Positions 17,280-25,991 of a DNA stretch of 64,000 nt are shown here, in pieces. The position numbers and the translations under genes were made by a program. Under the pieces are notes generated by a model. It was not told where the DNA came from, did not search any database, and worked only from the letters and a program-made list of their open reading frames with translations. The DNA lies in assembly GCF_009856295.1 (NCBI RefSeq), contig NZ_WMEU01000005.1, positions 124,001 to 188,000 on the forward strand, in the 5' to 3' direction. The DNA comes from Pontibacillus yanchengensis (GTDB taxonomy: Bacteria; Bacillota; Bacilli; Bacillales; BH030062). How positions within the stretch are numbered: the stretch's first letter is position 1; every line of letters starts with the position of its first letter.

Positions 17280-17624
17280 TTACATCGCCGAAATGAGTAT
17301 TATAAAAAAAGCTAGTTCTCCAACGAGCATACTGATAAAAACACCTATTGCAGAAAAGATGGGGTGTCGGCGGATTTCTTTTATGGCAAGGATGAATCCA
17401 ATGATCGGTACGAGTACACCGAGTATGAGGTGTAAGGCACTTGTGCTTAATGTTGTCATACTGGAGCTTACATACATAATAAGCCAAATAATTTCTACAC
17501 AATATGCAGCGGCTAACACTTTTGGTATCTTTTTGTTATCGGGTTTTCGCCACTTATATCCAATAAAAAAAGTAAGAATTGGTACAATTAATAACCCTAA
17601 AGCAAATAGCATGGTTAAACTCAT
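17280..17624 (-). CDS. Small four-helix membrane protein, unknown function
   Basis: A 114-residue protein with four hydrophobic segments (about 2-22, 33-53, 59-80, 90-112) separated by short charged loops (KWRKPDNKK, KEIRRHP). I do not recognise the family. Start ATG at 17622-17624, since GAGAGGGA is 6 bases before it. It diverges from the TetR-controlled ABC operon, and the left operator (17679-17700) lies 55 bases upstream, so the same repressor could affect it. Confidence 0.65.
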   Translation of the reverse strand: MSLTMLFALGLLIVPILTFFIGYKWRKPDNKKIPKVLAAAYCVEIIWLIMYVSSSMTTLSTSALHLILGVLVPIIGFILAIKEIRRHPIFSAIGVFISMLVGELAFFIILISAM

Positions 17625-17678
17625 GTGTAATCCCTCTCTCATTTCCTTATATTCCCACATGATAAGTCAATAAAACTT

Positions 17679-17749
17679 AAAATGAGTGATTACTCACTTT
17701 ACAACCGAAGTAAGTGTGGTAGTATAAAAAGTGAGTAATCACTCATTTT
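17679..17749 (+). promoter_or_regulatory. TetR-type operator pair flanking the ABC exporter promoter
   Basis: Site 1 (17679-17700) contains TGAGTGATTACTCA and site 2 (17728-17749) contains TGAGTAATCACTCA; over 22 bases each is the exact reverse complement of the other. Between them are TTTACA (17698-17703) and TATAAA/AGTATA (17721-17728). Each core is itself a near-palindrome, as expected for a dimeric TetR repressor, and the operon ends with a TetR gene. Confidence 0.85.
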
Positions 17750-17765
17750 GGTGGAGGTGTTGAAA

Positions 17766-18488
17766 ATGGAAAGCATGATACGGGTTGAAAATGTAGCGCA
17801 TGCATTTGGTGAGGAAAACGTCTTAAAGGATATCAATTTATCGATTCCAAAAGGTGAAATTTTTGGATTACTCGGTCCTTCAGGTGCTGGGAAAACAACC
17901 TTAGTAAAGGTTATGGTTGGTATTTTAGAAGTAGACCAAGGAGAGGCCTGGGTGAAGAGTGTGAAAATGCCATCCTTAGAACAAATGAAAGTGCTTGGGT
18001 ATATGGCCCAATCCGATGCACTGTATAGTGAACTTTCAGCTAGAGAAAATCTAGATTTTTTCGGTGCTGTGTATGAACTAAAGTCGGAAGAGCGAAAGGA
18101 ACGGATGAAAGCTGTTATGGACGTCGTGGGGCTGAGAAATCACATGGATAAACCGGTTCATAAGTATTCTGGAGGTATGAAAAGAAGATTAAGCCTAGCT
18201 ATTGCACTTCTTCATGAACCAGATGTACTCATTCTAGATGAGCCTACTGTAGGAATTGATCCATTGCTAAGACAATCAATATGGGATGAGCTTAAATCTC
18301 TTCAGGAAAAAGGAACAACGATTATCGTCACTACCCATGTCATGGATGAAGCAGAAAAATGTGACCGACTTGCTATGATGCGAGATGGATATTTAATTGC
18401 AACAGGAACCCCACAACAACTGCGTGATCAAACAAATTCAGAAACGATAGAAGGTGCATTTCTAGTATATGGAGGTGAGCGAGCATGA
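17766..18488 (+). CDS. ABC exporter ATP-binding protein
   Basis: A 240-residue ATPase of the drug/lipid export type (CcmA/DrrA-like). Walker A GPSGAGKTT (about 37-45), Q-loop in LGYMAQSDALYSEL, signature YSGGMKRRLSLAIALLHEPD, Walker B VLILDEPTVGID, H-loop VTTHVMDEAEKCD. GTG and TTG codons precede, but GGAGGTG at 17753-17759 is spaced six bases from the ATG at 17766. It overlaps the permease gene by ATGA, so the two are translationally coupled. Confidence 0.9.
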   Translation: MESMIRVENVAHAFGEENVLKDINLSIPKGEIFGLLGPSGAGKTTLVKVMVGILEVDQGEAWVKSVKMPSLEQMKVLGYMAQSDALYSELSARENLDFFGAVYELKSEERKERMKAVMDVVGLRNHMDKPVHKYSGGMKRRLSLAIALLHEPDVLILDEPTVGIDPLLRQSIWDELKSLQEKGTTIIVTTHVMDEAEKCDRLAMMRDGYLIATGTPQQLRDQTNSETIEGAFLVYGGERA

Positions 18489-19510
18489 GTATACTAGCTC
18501 TTATCAAAAGGATTTTACGACAATTCAAACGCGATAAACGTTCTTTAGCTCTGCTAATTATGGCCCCATTACTAGTACTCACGCTAATGTGGTTAGTTTT
18601 TGAGGGGGATCGATATGAACCTAATATCGCAGTTGTTGATGTACCACAACCTTTTGTGGATGCATTAGAGGAGCAAGATGCCTCAATTGAAACAATGACA
18701 GAAGAAGAGGCGATGGAAGCCTTAGAGGATGTTGCATTAGATGCCATGATTTCAATGGACCAACAGAAGTTGTCTATTACGCTTGAAGGTAGTGATCCTT
18801 CAACGAATCAAGCTGTTAAAATGACGCTACAAAATGCCATGAAAGAACTGTCACCTCAATCAAATAAGATGGAGCTATCATTCTCTTATTTACACGGTTC
18901 AGAAGATTTGGGGTTATTTGATAATGTAGGACCTGTATTAATCGGATTCTTTGTCTTTTTCTTTGTATTTATTATTGGTGGTGTATCGTTTCTGCGAGAA
19001 AGAACGCAAGGTACGCTTGAACGATTGTTATCTACTCCATTAAAAAGAAGCGAGGTTGTTTCTGGGTATGTACTCGGATTTGGGATATTTACGTTGCTTC
19101 AATCCTTGATTATAGCGGCCTATTCTATTTATGTACTAGGTATGTGGATGGAAGGTTCTTTTGGTTATGTATTATTGATTACGTTTTTATTAGCTATGAC
19201 GGCGCTAACGCTTGGAACATTACTCTCTGCATACGCTAGTAATGAGTTTCAGATGATTCAATTCATCCCACTTGTCATTGTCCCACAGGTGTTCTTTTCT
19301 GGGTTATTTAGCCTCGAAACAATGGCCCCATGGTTACGTTGGATTGGTCAAGTAATGCCGTTAACGTATGGTGCGGATGCATTAAGGGAGATTATGATAA
19401 GAGGAAAAGGGTTTGAAGCTTTCCAGACAGACGTCTATATATTAATAGGATTCGCAGTTTTGTTTTACGTGCTGAATATAGTAGCGTTGAAGAAGCATCG
19501 CAAGCTATAA
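18485..19510 (+). CDS. ABC-2 type exporter permease
   Basis: A 341-residue ABC-2 membrane subunit. One transmembrane helix near residues 20-42, an extracytoplasmic domain (about 45-150), then five helices from about 155 to 335. The ABC-2 signature region is visible as SFLRERTQGTLERLLSTPL and FFSGLFSLETMAPWLRWIG. Pairs with the preceding ATPase as a probable drug or lipid exporter; the substrate cannot be read from sequence. TetR gene follows 32 bases later. Confidence 0.9.
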   Translation: MSILALIKRILRQFKRDKRSLALLIMAPLLVLTLMWLVFEGDRYEPNIAVVDVPQPFVDALEEQDASIETMTEEEAMEALEDVALDAMISMDQQKLSITLEGSDPSTNQAVKMTLQNAMKELSPQSNKMELSFSYLHGSEDLGLFDNVGPVLIGFFVFFFVFIIGGVSFLRERTQGTLERLLSTPLKRSEVVSGYVLGFGIFTLLQSLIIAAYSIYVLGMWMEGSFGYVLLITFLLAMTALTLGTLLSAYASNEFQMIQFIPLVIVPQVFFSGLFSLETMAPWLRWIGQVMPLTYGADALREIMIRGKGFEAFQTDVYILIGFAVLFYVLNIVALKKHRKL

Positions 19511-19542
19511 TGGAAGGTACGAACAATAAGGGGGACTAGGCC

Positions 19543-20199
19543 ATGAGTGAGAACGATATTATTCAGGAAATGCTCCTAAATGAGGATGACGACGATCAGC
19601 TTACCCCAAAGCAACGTAAAATTCTCCAAGCCGCTGTAGAAATGTTTGCTGAGAAAGGCTATGCATCTACTTCAACTAGTGAAATAGCGAAACATGCAGG
19701 TGTGGCAGAAGGCACAATCTTCAGACATTATAAAACAAAGAAGGATTTACTATATTCGATTGCAGTACCAATGATTACAAAGTTTGCGGCACCTTTTTTT
19801 GCCCAACATTTCGTAAGACAAGTATTTAACGATCAGTATAGCGGATACGATGAACTTCTTAGAAGGTTGATTCATAATCGATTTGAATTTGCGAAGGAAA
19901 ATATTCCTTTGCTGAAGATTGTATTGCAAGAAATGGCCTTTCAGCATGAAATGCAAGTAAAGTATAAAGATATCTTTACTGAAAATGTATTACCACGTTT
20001 TAGAGAAGTAGTGGATCATTTTAAAGAAAAAGGTCAGATTGAAGATTATCCAACCGAAACGGTTATCCGCTTAACTATCACGACGATTGTAGGGTTTTTA
20101 GTTACTCGTTTCATTATCATGCCAGATTATCCTTGGGATGATGAACAAGAAATTGAGCGGACTATTTCGTTTATCATGCATGGACTGGAAAAGGCTTGA
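19543..20199 (+). CDS. TetR/AcrR family repressor
   Basis: A 218-residue regulator with a TetR N-terminal helix-turn-helix at about residues 24-70: KILQAAVEMFAEKGYASTST, SEIAKHAGVAEGTIFRHYKT. The C-terminal ligand-binding part is helical with a hydrophobic segment near 185-200 (LTITTIVGFLVTRFII). Third gene of the exporter operon; by context it represses the operon through the operator pair at 17679-17749 and is released by an exported compound. GGGGGAC precedes the ATG. Confidence 0.9.
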   Translation: MSENDIIQEMLLNEDDDDQLTPKQRKILQAAVEMFAEKGYASTSTSEIAKHAGVAEGTIFRHYKTKKDLLYSIAVPMITKFAAPFFAQHFVRQVFNDQYSGYDELLRRLIHNRFEFAKENIPLLKIVLQEMAFQHEMQVKYKDIFTENVLPRFREVVDHFKEKGQIEDYPTETVIRLTITTIVGFLVTRFIIMPDYPWDDEQEIERTISFIMHGLEKA

Positions 20200-20208
20200 A
20201 TAACTGTG

Positions 20209-20246
20209 AAAAGGCTATCGGGTACATTCACGATGGCTTTTTTTAA
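20209..20246 (+). terminator. Terminator of the exporter operon
   Basis: AAAAGGCTATCG pairs fully (with G-U pairs) with CGATGGCTTTTT; 10-base loop and T run. Confidence 0.85.
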
Positions 20247-20279
20247 TAGTAAAGAAAGCATAAGTTTTGGCTCTTACCT

Positions 20280-20304
20280 GTCTAGTTCCAGCGCCTAGTC
20301 GCTT
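20280..20304 (+). repeat. Family A/B repeat, left-end fragment
   Basis: GTCTAGTTCCAGCGCCTAG then TCGC match the left end of the repeat families; nothing else of the element remains. Confidence 0.55.
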
Positions 20305-20443
20305 TACATTAGACTTATGTTAAGTGTGTCATTCTTACTATGAAACGAATGGAAGTTTTTAAAGATTTATTCATTTGAAAGGAAATAATATGCCAAGTTT
20401 CGAATATGTAATGTAGAAGCCTGATGAAAAGGGAGAAAAATCT

Positions 20444-20902
20444 ATGACTAGGATTAAGTTAGTACCTGTAACGAAAAGTAATTGGCTTATGTGTGTGAAA
20501 TTAAATGTAAAGGAAGACCAGAAACCCTTTATCGCTTCCAACTTATTTTCCATTGCTGAGTATCAGTTTTTCGACCATATGAGAATGCGTGCCATATATT
20601 ACGGAAAAGAGATGATTGGCTTCGCTATGTATGGCTTAGATGAAGATGAGGGTGGATTATGGATTTATCGATTTATGATTGATGAAAACTATCAGGACCG
20701 TGGGCTTGGTAGAGAATCCTTTCAATGCGTAATGGAAGATGTGAAGGATTGGGCAAGAAGGTTGAACAAACAGACTGTGACGATTACTTACCATTCAGAC
20801 AATACTCGCGGGAAAGAATTTTACCAACAAGTAGGTTTTGTGCCTACAGATGAAGTTATTGAAGGGGAGGAAGTAGCGCGCTATTCCTTGTTTCGGAATT
20901 AG
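20444..20902 (+). CDS. GNAT acetyltransferase, spermine/spermidine type (BltD-like)
   Basis: A 152-residue GNAT enzyme. Acetyl-CoA loop QDRGLGRES near residue 86 (Q/RxxGxG/A), with FAMYGLDEDEGGLWIYRFMI before it and SDNTRGKEFYQQVGFVPTDE near the C-terminus. The FAMYGL...W.YRF.ID wording resembles Bacillus BltD and related polyamine acetyltransferases, though the substrate is inferred. AAAGGGAG precedes the ATG. Single gene; no efflux partner nearby, unlike blt-bltD. Confidence 0.8.
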   Translation: MTRIKLVPVTKSNWLMCVKLNVKEDQKPFIASNLFSIAEYQFFDHMRMRAIYYGKEMIGFAMYGLDEDEGGLWIYRFMIDENYQDRGLGRESFQCVMEDVKDWARRLNKQTVTITYHSDNTRGKEFYQQVGFVPTDEVIEGEEVARYSLFRN

Positions 20903-20965
20903 ACATCAAGCAGTGCGTTGTAAAAAGGCACTGCTCGTGTCTTGAATCCTACATACAAACGGTTA

Positions 20966-21814
20966 CTATTTTTTCATGATTTCAGTAAGGGAAGTCACAG
21001 GACACAAGTTTTCATGCGTTAATGGAGGTTGATCTGGAGTGAGCCAAACACTTTTCATTCCTTGTTGAAGTGCTGGTGCAATCTCATTCATAAAGTTATC
21101 TCCAATAGATATTGCTTGCTCTGGTTGTACGTTATAAGCCTTTAATAACTCATTGAAATGTTGGGTGGTTTGAATAGGTTTTTTAGCAGAGGTGATAAAG
21201 CTATCAAACAAATTCTCAAGTCCAAGGTGTTGAAGAAGACGGTAGACGTCTGTTTCATCACTATTTGTCATCAGTACCAACGTTTTTTCTTCTTTTAATT
21301 GTTGTAGGTATGAGACAAGCCCTGGTGTTTGAGTTAGCCAACCTTCTTCAGCTGCCATATCTACCTTTGTTTCATCATATGCACGGTGGCAATCCACCAT
21401 ATCAATACCGTAATGGAGTGCTAATACATAAGGTGGCCACCAGCCGTCTCCTATAGCAATCCAACGCTTAAAATCAAAACTTGTTACGGGAAATGTCTTT
21501 GTTGTGTTTCCATACTCTTTGTGAAGTGATCCATCCCATGTTTCGGGGGTGGATAGTTTCTCAGTAAATGGATCCCATGTCCAAAAAACATCCTCTTTAG
21601 CATCATATACTTTTCCAATTGCAAGGGGATGATTTCCTGATTTCACATGAGAATAATCCTCTGAAAATTGTATTTGAGAATCCTCTGGGAGTTTCTTTTT
21701 TAATTTATCTGCAAACAAATCGAAATGCTTTGTATCTTCGTATAATGTACCATCTAAGTCGAAAATCATTAAAGTTGTATCCTCTGTGAAGCTAGGTTCT
21801 AATGACACATCCAT
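20966..21814 (-). CDS. HAD family hydrolase
   Basis: A 282-residue haloacid dehalogenase-like phosphatase. Motif I DLDGTLYED (Asp nucleophile near residues 19-21), motif II VLMTNSDETD near 185, Lys in SAKKPIQT near 212, motif IV SIGDNFMNEIAPA near 240. The long cap between motifs I and II (about 60-150) contains unusual aromatic-rich text (FDFKRWIAIGDGWWPPY). Substrate unknown. The ATG at 21812-21814 has AAAGGGAG upstream at rather short spacing. Confidence 0.85.
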   Translation of the reverse strand: MDVSLEPSFTEDTTLMIFDLDGTLYEDTKHFDLFADKLKKKLPEDSQIQFSEDYSHVKSGNHPLAIGKVYDAKEDVFWTWDPFTEKLSTPETWDGSLHKEYGNTTKTFPVTSFDFKRWIAIGDGWWPPYVLALHYGIDMVDCHRAYDETKVDMAAEEGWLTQTPGLVSYLQQLKEEKTLVLMTNSDETDVYRLLQHLGLENLFDSFITSAKKPIQTTQHFNELLKAYNVQPEQAISIGDNFMNEIAPALQQGMKSVWLTPDQPPLTHENLCPVTSLTEIMKK

Positions 21815-21960
21815 CTACTCCCTTTTTGTTAAGAATTGTGTTTATTATCCAAAAAAAAGCTTATAGATTCAAGTAATAGGGAAATAGAGTATTGACTTCT
21901 TAATTGGTTCATTTTACGTTTGAATAGCAACCATGAAATATCTAGGAGAGAGGTGGCAAG

Positions 21961-23826
21961 ATGAAAAACCTGCTAAAGTGGTTTACTATTGTCTTGGTTA
22001 TTAGCGCAATATTGCCAATGAGCCAAGTAGTAGAAGCAGAAGAAACGAGTAAGTCGTCCGATCAGAATATGGTACAAGCAACGATAAATTATGGAAAAGA
22101 AGGCAACCCATCTGGAAAGGTGGCGAATGAATCTCCTTTTATTAGCTATTTTGTTAAATTATCTTCTTATGATGTTGCCTACAGCATTTCTATGTTTTTA
22201 AACGGTAAAGAAGTTGAAGCAGATTATAGTGAGAATACAGGACTCTTAACCTATCAAGCTTCCGATTTATCAGGTGCGAATACGGTAAAAGTTATTGTGA
22301 AAGCTAATGGGCTTAAACAATTAGAACAATCCTGGGACTTTACTGTAGATGATAATAAGAAGAACCCTCTTGAAGGAAAAGATACAACCCTGTTAGAAGA
22401 AGTCCAATCTGAGGCGCTTAATCGTATCAATGAATATCGTGAAAATTTAGCACTACCAACCTTATCCAATAATGCGAAGTTACAAGAAACAGCGCAGGCA
22501 CATTCCAACTACATGTTGAAGTACGAAAATACAGGACATAAAGAGAACAGTGAAAATGAAGATTTCTTTACAGGTGTTTCACCTCAACAAAGAACGTCTT
22601 ACTTTGGTTATGAGAATTGGTATGTAGGCGAAGGAATTACATATGAGGAGCCTGGAGGAAAGTTAGCTGTAGATCATCTATTTGACGCTCCTTATCACCG
22701 TTTGAGCTTAATGAATCCATTCTTCGAGGAAGCTGGTACAGGTTACAATGAAGATGGTGATTTTGTTGTGAATTTCGGGGGGGAAATGAAAGAGGATGAT
22801 CGGGTCGTTCTTTATCCATATCATCAGCAACAAAACTCTAAGATTTCTTGGTTTGCCTATGAATCTCCTAATCCGTTAAGAAACTATGATAAAAACAAAA
22901 TTTGGACAGGCTACCCTATCTCCTACACGTATTATGGACCAATGAACGATAAATTAGTTGTAGAAAATGCCACGTTAACAAACAGTTCAGGTGAAGAAAT
23001 TTCAACATACTCCATTACACCTGAGCAAGAGGATCACGGGAAGCATCACGTCTTTTTAATTCCGAAGAAAGTGTTGTCTACGAATGAACAATATACTGTT
23101 AATGTAAATGCTTATATTAAACCTCAATCTGGTGAAAATAAGGATGTATCCAGAACATGGACATTTACAACAGCTTCGACTGTGGATATCCAACGAGTGT
23201 ATTTAGAAAATCATAATGAAACGAATTTCCTTACTGTAGAATGGGCATCAGGTACCGATCCCAATGCAGAGATTACATTGAAAAAGGATGGCAACCGTTA
23301 CATTCGTAAGGAAGGGCGCGAACAAACAACTTATCGTCAATTAACTCCTGGAACCTATACGATGAATATTCAAAGCCCACACTTCGAGGAAACAAAGATG
23401 TACACCGTAACAATTGAAGAGGATAGCGAACTTCGTTATGACTATGATAGTTCGTTACAGGTTACTAACTTAAAGGAAGGGGAAGTAACCAAAAACGGTG
23501 ACGGCAGCCTAGCGCCGGAGTATTCAAATTACAGTCAGTGGAAAGCACCAGAGGATTCTTTTGATGAAGATAAAGACTGGACTGTACAATTTAATACTGG
23601 AATGGAAGTATCAAATATTACAGATAACTTCGTCTATGTAATTGATGAAGAAGGTAATAAAGTTAGTGTTTCACTAGATTTTGATAGTAATAATGAAGAA
23701 ATATCAGTGAATGCTCCTTCAACTGGTTATGATAGTGGTGAATATAAATTAGTAATTGAACCATTAAAGAGTAATCAAGGAGTCGAAATGACGAAGGGAA
23801 TCACCATGCCATTCACGATTAAGTAA
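21961..23826 (+). CDS. Large secreted CAP-domain protein with Ig-like (SbsA-type) C-terminus
   Basis: A 621-residue exported protein. Signal peptide about 1-27 (ends VVEAEE). Residues 35-130 are a beta-rich domain. CAP domain about 150-280: LNRINEYRENLALPTL, QAHSNYMLKYENTGHKE, EAGTGYNEDGDFVVNFGGE. A second beta domain about 290-405 ends DVSRTWTFTTAS. The C-terminal part has WTVQFNTGMEVSNITDNFVY and VIEPLKSNQGVEMTKGITMPF, an SbsA-like Ig fold that also ends the transglycosylase at 53076-54284. GAGAGAGGTGG precedes the ATG. A cell-surface role is inferred. Confidence 0.82.
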   Translation: MKNLLKWFTIVLVISAILPMSQVVEAEETSKSSDQNMVQATINYGKEGNPSGKVANESPFISYFVKLSSYDVAYSISMFLNGKEVEADYSENTGLLTYQASDLSGANTVKVIVKANGLKQLEQSWDFTVDDNKKNPLEGKDTTLLEEVQSEALNRINEYRENLALPTLSNNAKLQETAQAHSNYMLKYENTGHKENSENEDFFTGVSPQQRTSYFGYENWYVGEGITYEEPGGKLAVDHLFDAPYHRLSLMNPFFEEAGTGYNEDGDFVVNFGGEMKEDDRVVLYPYHQQQNSKISWFAYESPNPLRNYDKNKIWTGYPISYTYYGPMNDKLVVENATLTNSSGEEISTYSITPEQEDHGKHHVFLIPKKVLSTNEQYTVNVNAYIKPQSGENKDVSRTWTFTTASTVDIQRVYLENHNETNFLTVEWASGTDPNAEITLKKDGNRYIRKEGREQTTYRQLTPGTYTMNIQSPHFEETKMYTVTIEEDSELRYDYDSSLQVTNLKEGEVTKNGDGSLAPEYSNYSQWKAPEDSFDEDKDWTVQFNTGMEVSNITDNFVYVIDEEGNKVSVSLDFDSNNEEISVNAPSTGYDSGEYKLVIEPLKSNQGVEMTKGITMPFTIK

Positions 23827-23834
23827 TTCACATC

Positions 23835-23875
23835 AAGCCTGTTATTTCAAACGAAGTAACAGGCTTTCTATTTTC
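23835..23875 (+). terminator. Terminator of the large CAP gene
   Basis: AAGCCTGTTA/TAACAGGCTT, 12-base loop, T-rich tail. Confidence 0.85.
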
Positions 23876-23879
23876 TTCT

Positions 23880-24152
23880 AGGAATTTATAAACGGGTTGA
23901 GGTTGTTGATAACTTTGATAAAGTGATGTGGCTACGTCCAGCTCCAGCGCCCAGCGACTAGTTTGCTTCCCTCGCTTCTGTACGATAAGTTAACATCGAA
24001 TCACCCACGCATGTTTTCATGTTTCCTTTATCTCCTACTGACTAAGGGGAAGTTCGATTAAGATCGCTGCATCGTGCAGCAACATCGAACCAACCCACGT
24101 CGTGTGGGCTGCAGCACATACGTCGCTAATCGGGCATCCTGAGCTTTTGTTC
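23880..24152 (+). repeat. Family A intergenic repeat, copy 5 (complete)
   Basis: Best full-length copy: leader AGGAATTTATAAACGGGTTG, AGCTCCAGCGCCCAGCGAC, TACGATAAGTTAACATCGAA, hairpin GTTCGAT...GCTGCATCGTGCAGC...ATCGAAC, hairpin CCCACGTCGTGTGGG, TACGTCGCTAATCGGGC and CTGAGCTTTTGTTC. Confidence 0.9.
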
Positions 24153-24225
24153 AGAATGAGAGTATATGGATGGGGATAAACTGTAAGAATGAATTTTTAA
24201 TTTAGGCTGAAAGGAGTAAAATCAT

Positions 24226-24900
24226 ATGTGTGGAAGGTTTACCCTATTAGCAGAAGAACTTGAAGTACTGAAATCATATGGAATTGAGCACAGGTTAGAA
24301 GAGTACACACCGAGATACAACATAGCTCCAGGTCAACAAGTGATGTCCATTATCAACGATGGCGAAAACAATAGAGCAGGGTATCTAACGTGGGGGCTTG
24401 TTCCATTTTGGGCAAAAGATCCATCGATTGGATATAAAATGATTAACGCCCGATCTGAATCAGCTCATGAGAAACCGAGCTTTAAACGATTACTACAAAG
24501 GAAACGCTGCCTCATCATTGCAGATAGCTTCTACGAATGGCAGAAAACAGATTCAGGAAAACAACCTCTTCGCATTTCAAAAGAGAATCGTCCTTTCTTT
24601 GCGTTTGCAGGGTTATGGGATCGATGGAAAACGGATGATAGGGAACTTGTGACTTGTACGATTCTTACGAAAGAAGCGAATGAATTTATGGAGCCGATTC
24701 ATAAACGGATGCCAATCATCTTGCCTCAAGAAGATGAAGCATGGTGGATGAAACATGAAGAGCGTGATCCAAATGAGATCCATGATTATCTCCAATCTTT
24801 ACAAATTCCCAGTCTACAAGCTTACCCTGTAAGTACATATGTGAATAATGCCCGTCATGAAGGTCCGGATTGTATAAAATCGATAGAAGCAGAAAACTGA
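24226..24900 (+). CDS. YedK/HMCES-type SOS response-associated peptidase
   Basis: A 224-residue SRAP-domain protein that forms a covalent thiazolidine link with abasic sites in single-stranded DNA. Catalytic Cys2 follows the initiator Met (MCGRFTL), with YNIAPGQ near residue 38, WGLVPFWAKD near 61, NARSE near 77, CLIIADSFYEW near 95 and the active-site His in AYPVSTYVNNARHEGPDCI near 214. AAAGGAG precedes the ATG. Monocistronic; the terminator overlaps the stop codon. Confidence 0.92.
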   Translation: MCGRFTLLAEELEVLKSYGIEHRLEEYTPRYNIAPGQQVMSIINDGENNRAGYLTWGLVPFWAKDPSIGYKMINARSESAHEKPSFKRLLQRKRCLIIADSFYEWQKTDSGKQPLRISKENRPFFAFAGLWDRWKTDDRELVTCTILTKEANEFMEPIHKRMPIILPQEDEAWWMKHEERDPNEIHDYLQSLQIPSLQAYPVSTYVNNARHEGPDCIKSIEAEN

Positions 24901-24922
24901 GCCCGAAAAGGCTCAGTTTTTT
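24897..24922 (+). terminator. Terminator overlapping the YedK-type stop codon
   Basis: CTGAGCC/GGCTCAG stem starting in the TGA codon, then six T. Confidence 0.88.
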
Positions 24923-25051
24923 ATTTCTTTATTCTATAATAGCATCATTATCTTGAAGACCTGATTTCGAGATGAATTTGATGTTTGGAAAGAGAGTTTT
25001 TTTCCGTTAAACCAAACGAACGCAAAGATGGGCCGGGAAATTGGGGCGGTC

Positions 25052-25190
25052 GCTCCTATTTTTCAAAAGTAGCTCCTGTTTTTTGATTCTTGCTCCGAGC
25101 AGGGAAAGTCGCTCCAGGGCCGATGTTTTAACGCATCGAGTTCGCTACATCCTTTAGCAACCTCGAACGAACATACATCGTGGAGGGGCA
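25052..25190 (+). repeat. Intergenic tract with four GCTCC words at about 20-base spacing, then a decayed family A fragment
   Basis: GCTCC occurs at 25052, 25072, 25092 and 25111. From about 25128 a decayed family A central module follows (ATCGAGTTCGCTACATC, GTGGAGG). The 540-base gap before the sigma factor holds this and an AT-rich leader at 25310-25390 with a GAAACC element (25360-25365) that might be an ECF -35; no ORF seen. Confidence 0.6.
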
Positions 25191-25454
25191 CAGGGAAGCG
25201 AGTGATTTCCAGGCCCATCTTTTCTCTGAAATTACGCAACGCAAACTTTTCTCTCCCCTCAAGCTATCTCGAATTCAAGTCTTCAAGATTATGTCTCCTT
25301 AATGGAATGTGTAAAAAAGCACTCCAACTACCTTTTAAATTAGATAATATATAGTATAGAAACCTTTTTACAAAAAAAGTTATAAAATTCTGTAGGGATA
25401 AAGAAGTCACGTGCGTCTATTAGGTGTAGTGTTTGATGGAAGGAGGGGAGAGCT

Positions 25455-25991
25455 ATTCAGGATGATCGGTTAATTGAAAAGGTGAAACAGGGGAACCAGC
25501 AAGCTTTGAGAATGATCATTGAACGATACAAAGGGTACTTGTTTAAAATTATTGTCAATGTTGTTCGAGATGAAGCAGAAGCAGAGGATTTAACACAAGA
25601 AACGTTTATTAAAATGGTCGACGCTCTCCCTGATTATGAATCAAAAGGATTTAAAACCTGGATTAGTCGCATCGCCTATCATAAAGCTATTGATGCGAAA
25701 AGAAAGAGAAGTAGACGCCATGAAGAACTAACAGAAGAATTTGAATGGCAATCCACTCCTTCAGATAGTGCCGAGGATGATTGGCTCCAGCAACAAAAGC
25801 AGAATAAAGTTGTGGGATCCATACAACAGCTTCCTCAAGGTTATCGAGGTGTCGTCCATGCTTACTACATAGAAGGAAAATCCTATTCTAGTATTGCCCA
25901 TGAACAACGTTTGGCAGAGAAAACAGTGGAGATGCGTTTGTATCGAGCTCGTAAATGGATGAAAAACAACTGGAAGGAGGATGAGTTTTAA
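25455..25991 (+). CDS. ECF sigma factor, probable ATT start
   Basis: A 178-residue extracytoplasmic-function sigma factor. Region 2 about 20-75 (RMIIERYKGYLFKIIVNVV, DLTQETFIKMVDALPDYESK, WISRIAYHKAIDAKRKRS); region 4 about 115-170 (LPQGYRGVVHAYYIEGKSY, AEKTVEMRLYRARKWMK). No ATG fits. The first GTG (25482) has no Shine-Dalgarno, while GGAGG at 25442-25446 is eight bases before an ATT at 25455 that opens QDDRLIEKVKQG, the usual N-terminal helix of the family. So an ATT start is likely. It overlaps the anti-sigma gene (TAATG). Confidence 0.8.
   Translation: MQDDRLIEKVKQGNQQALRMIIERYKGYLFKIIVNVVRDEAEAEDLTQETFIKMVDALPDYESKGFKTWISRIAYHKAIDAKRKRSRRHEELTEEFEWQSTPSDSAEDDWLQQQKQNKVVGSIQQLPQGYRGVVHAYYIEGKSYSSIAHEQRLAEKTVEMRLYRARKWMKNNWKEDEF

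Noticed and set aside
20906..20940. Hairpin AGCAGTGC/GCACTGCT between the GNAT and HAD genes as a terminator
   Set aside because: The stem is good but no T run follows on either strand, so it is not listed as a terminator.
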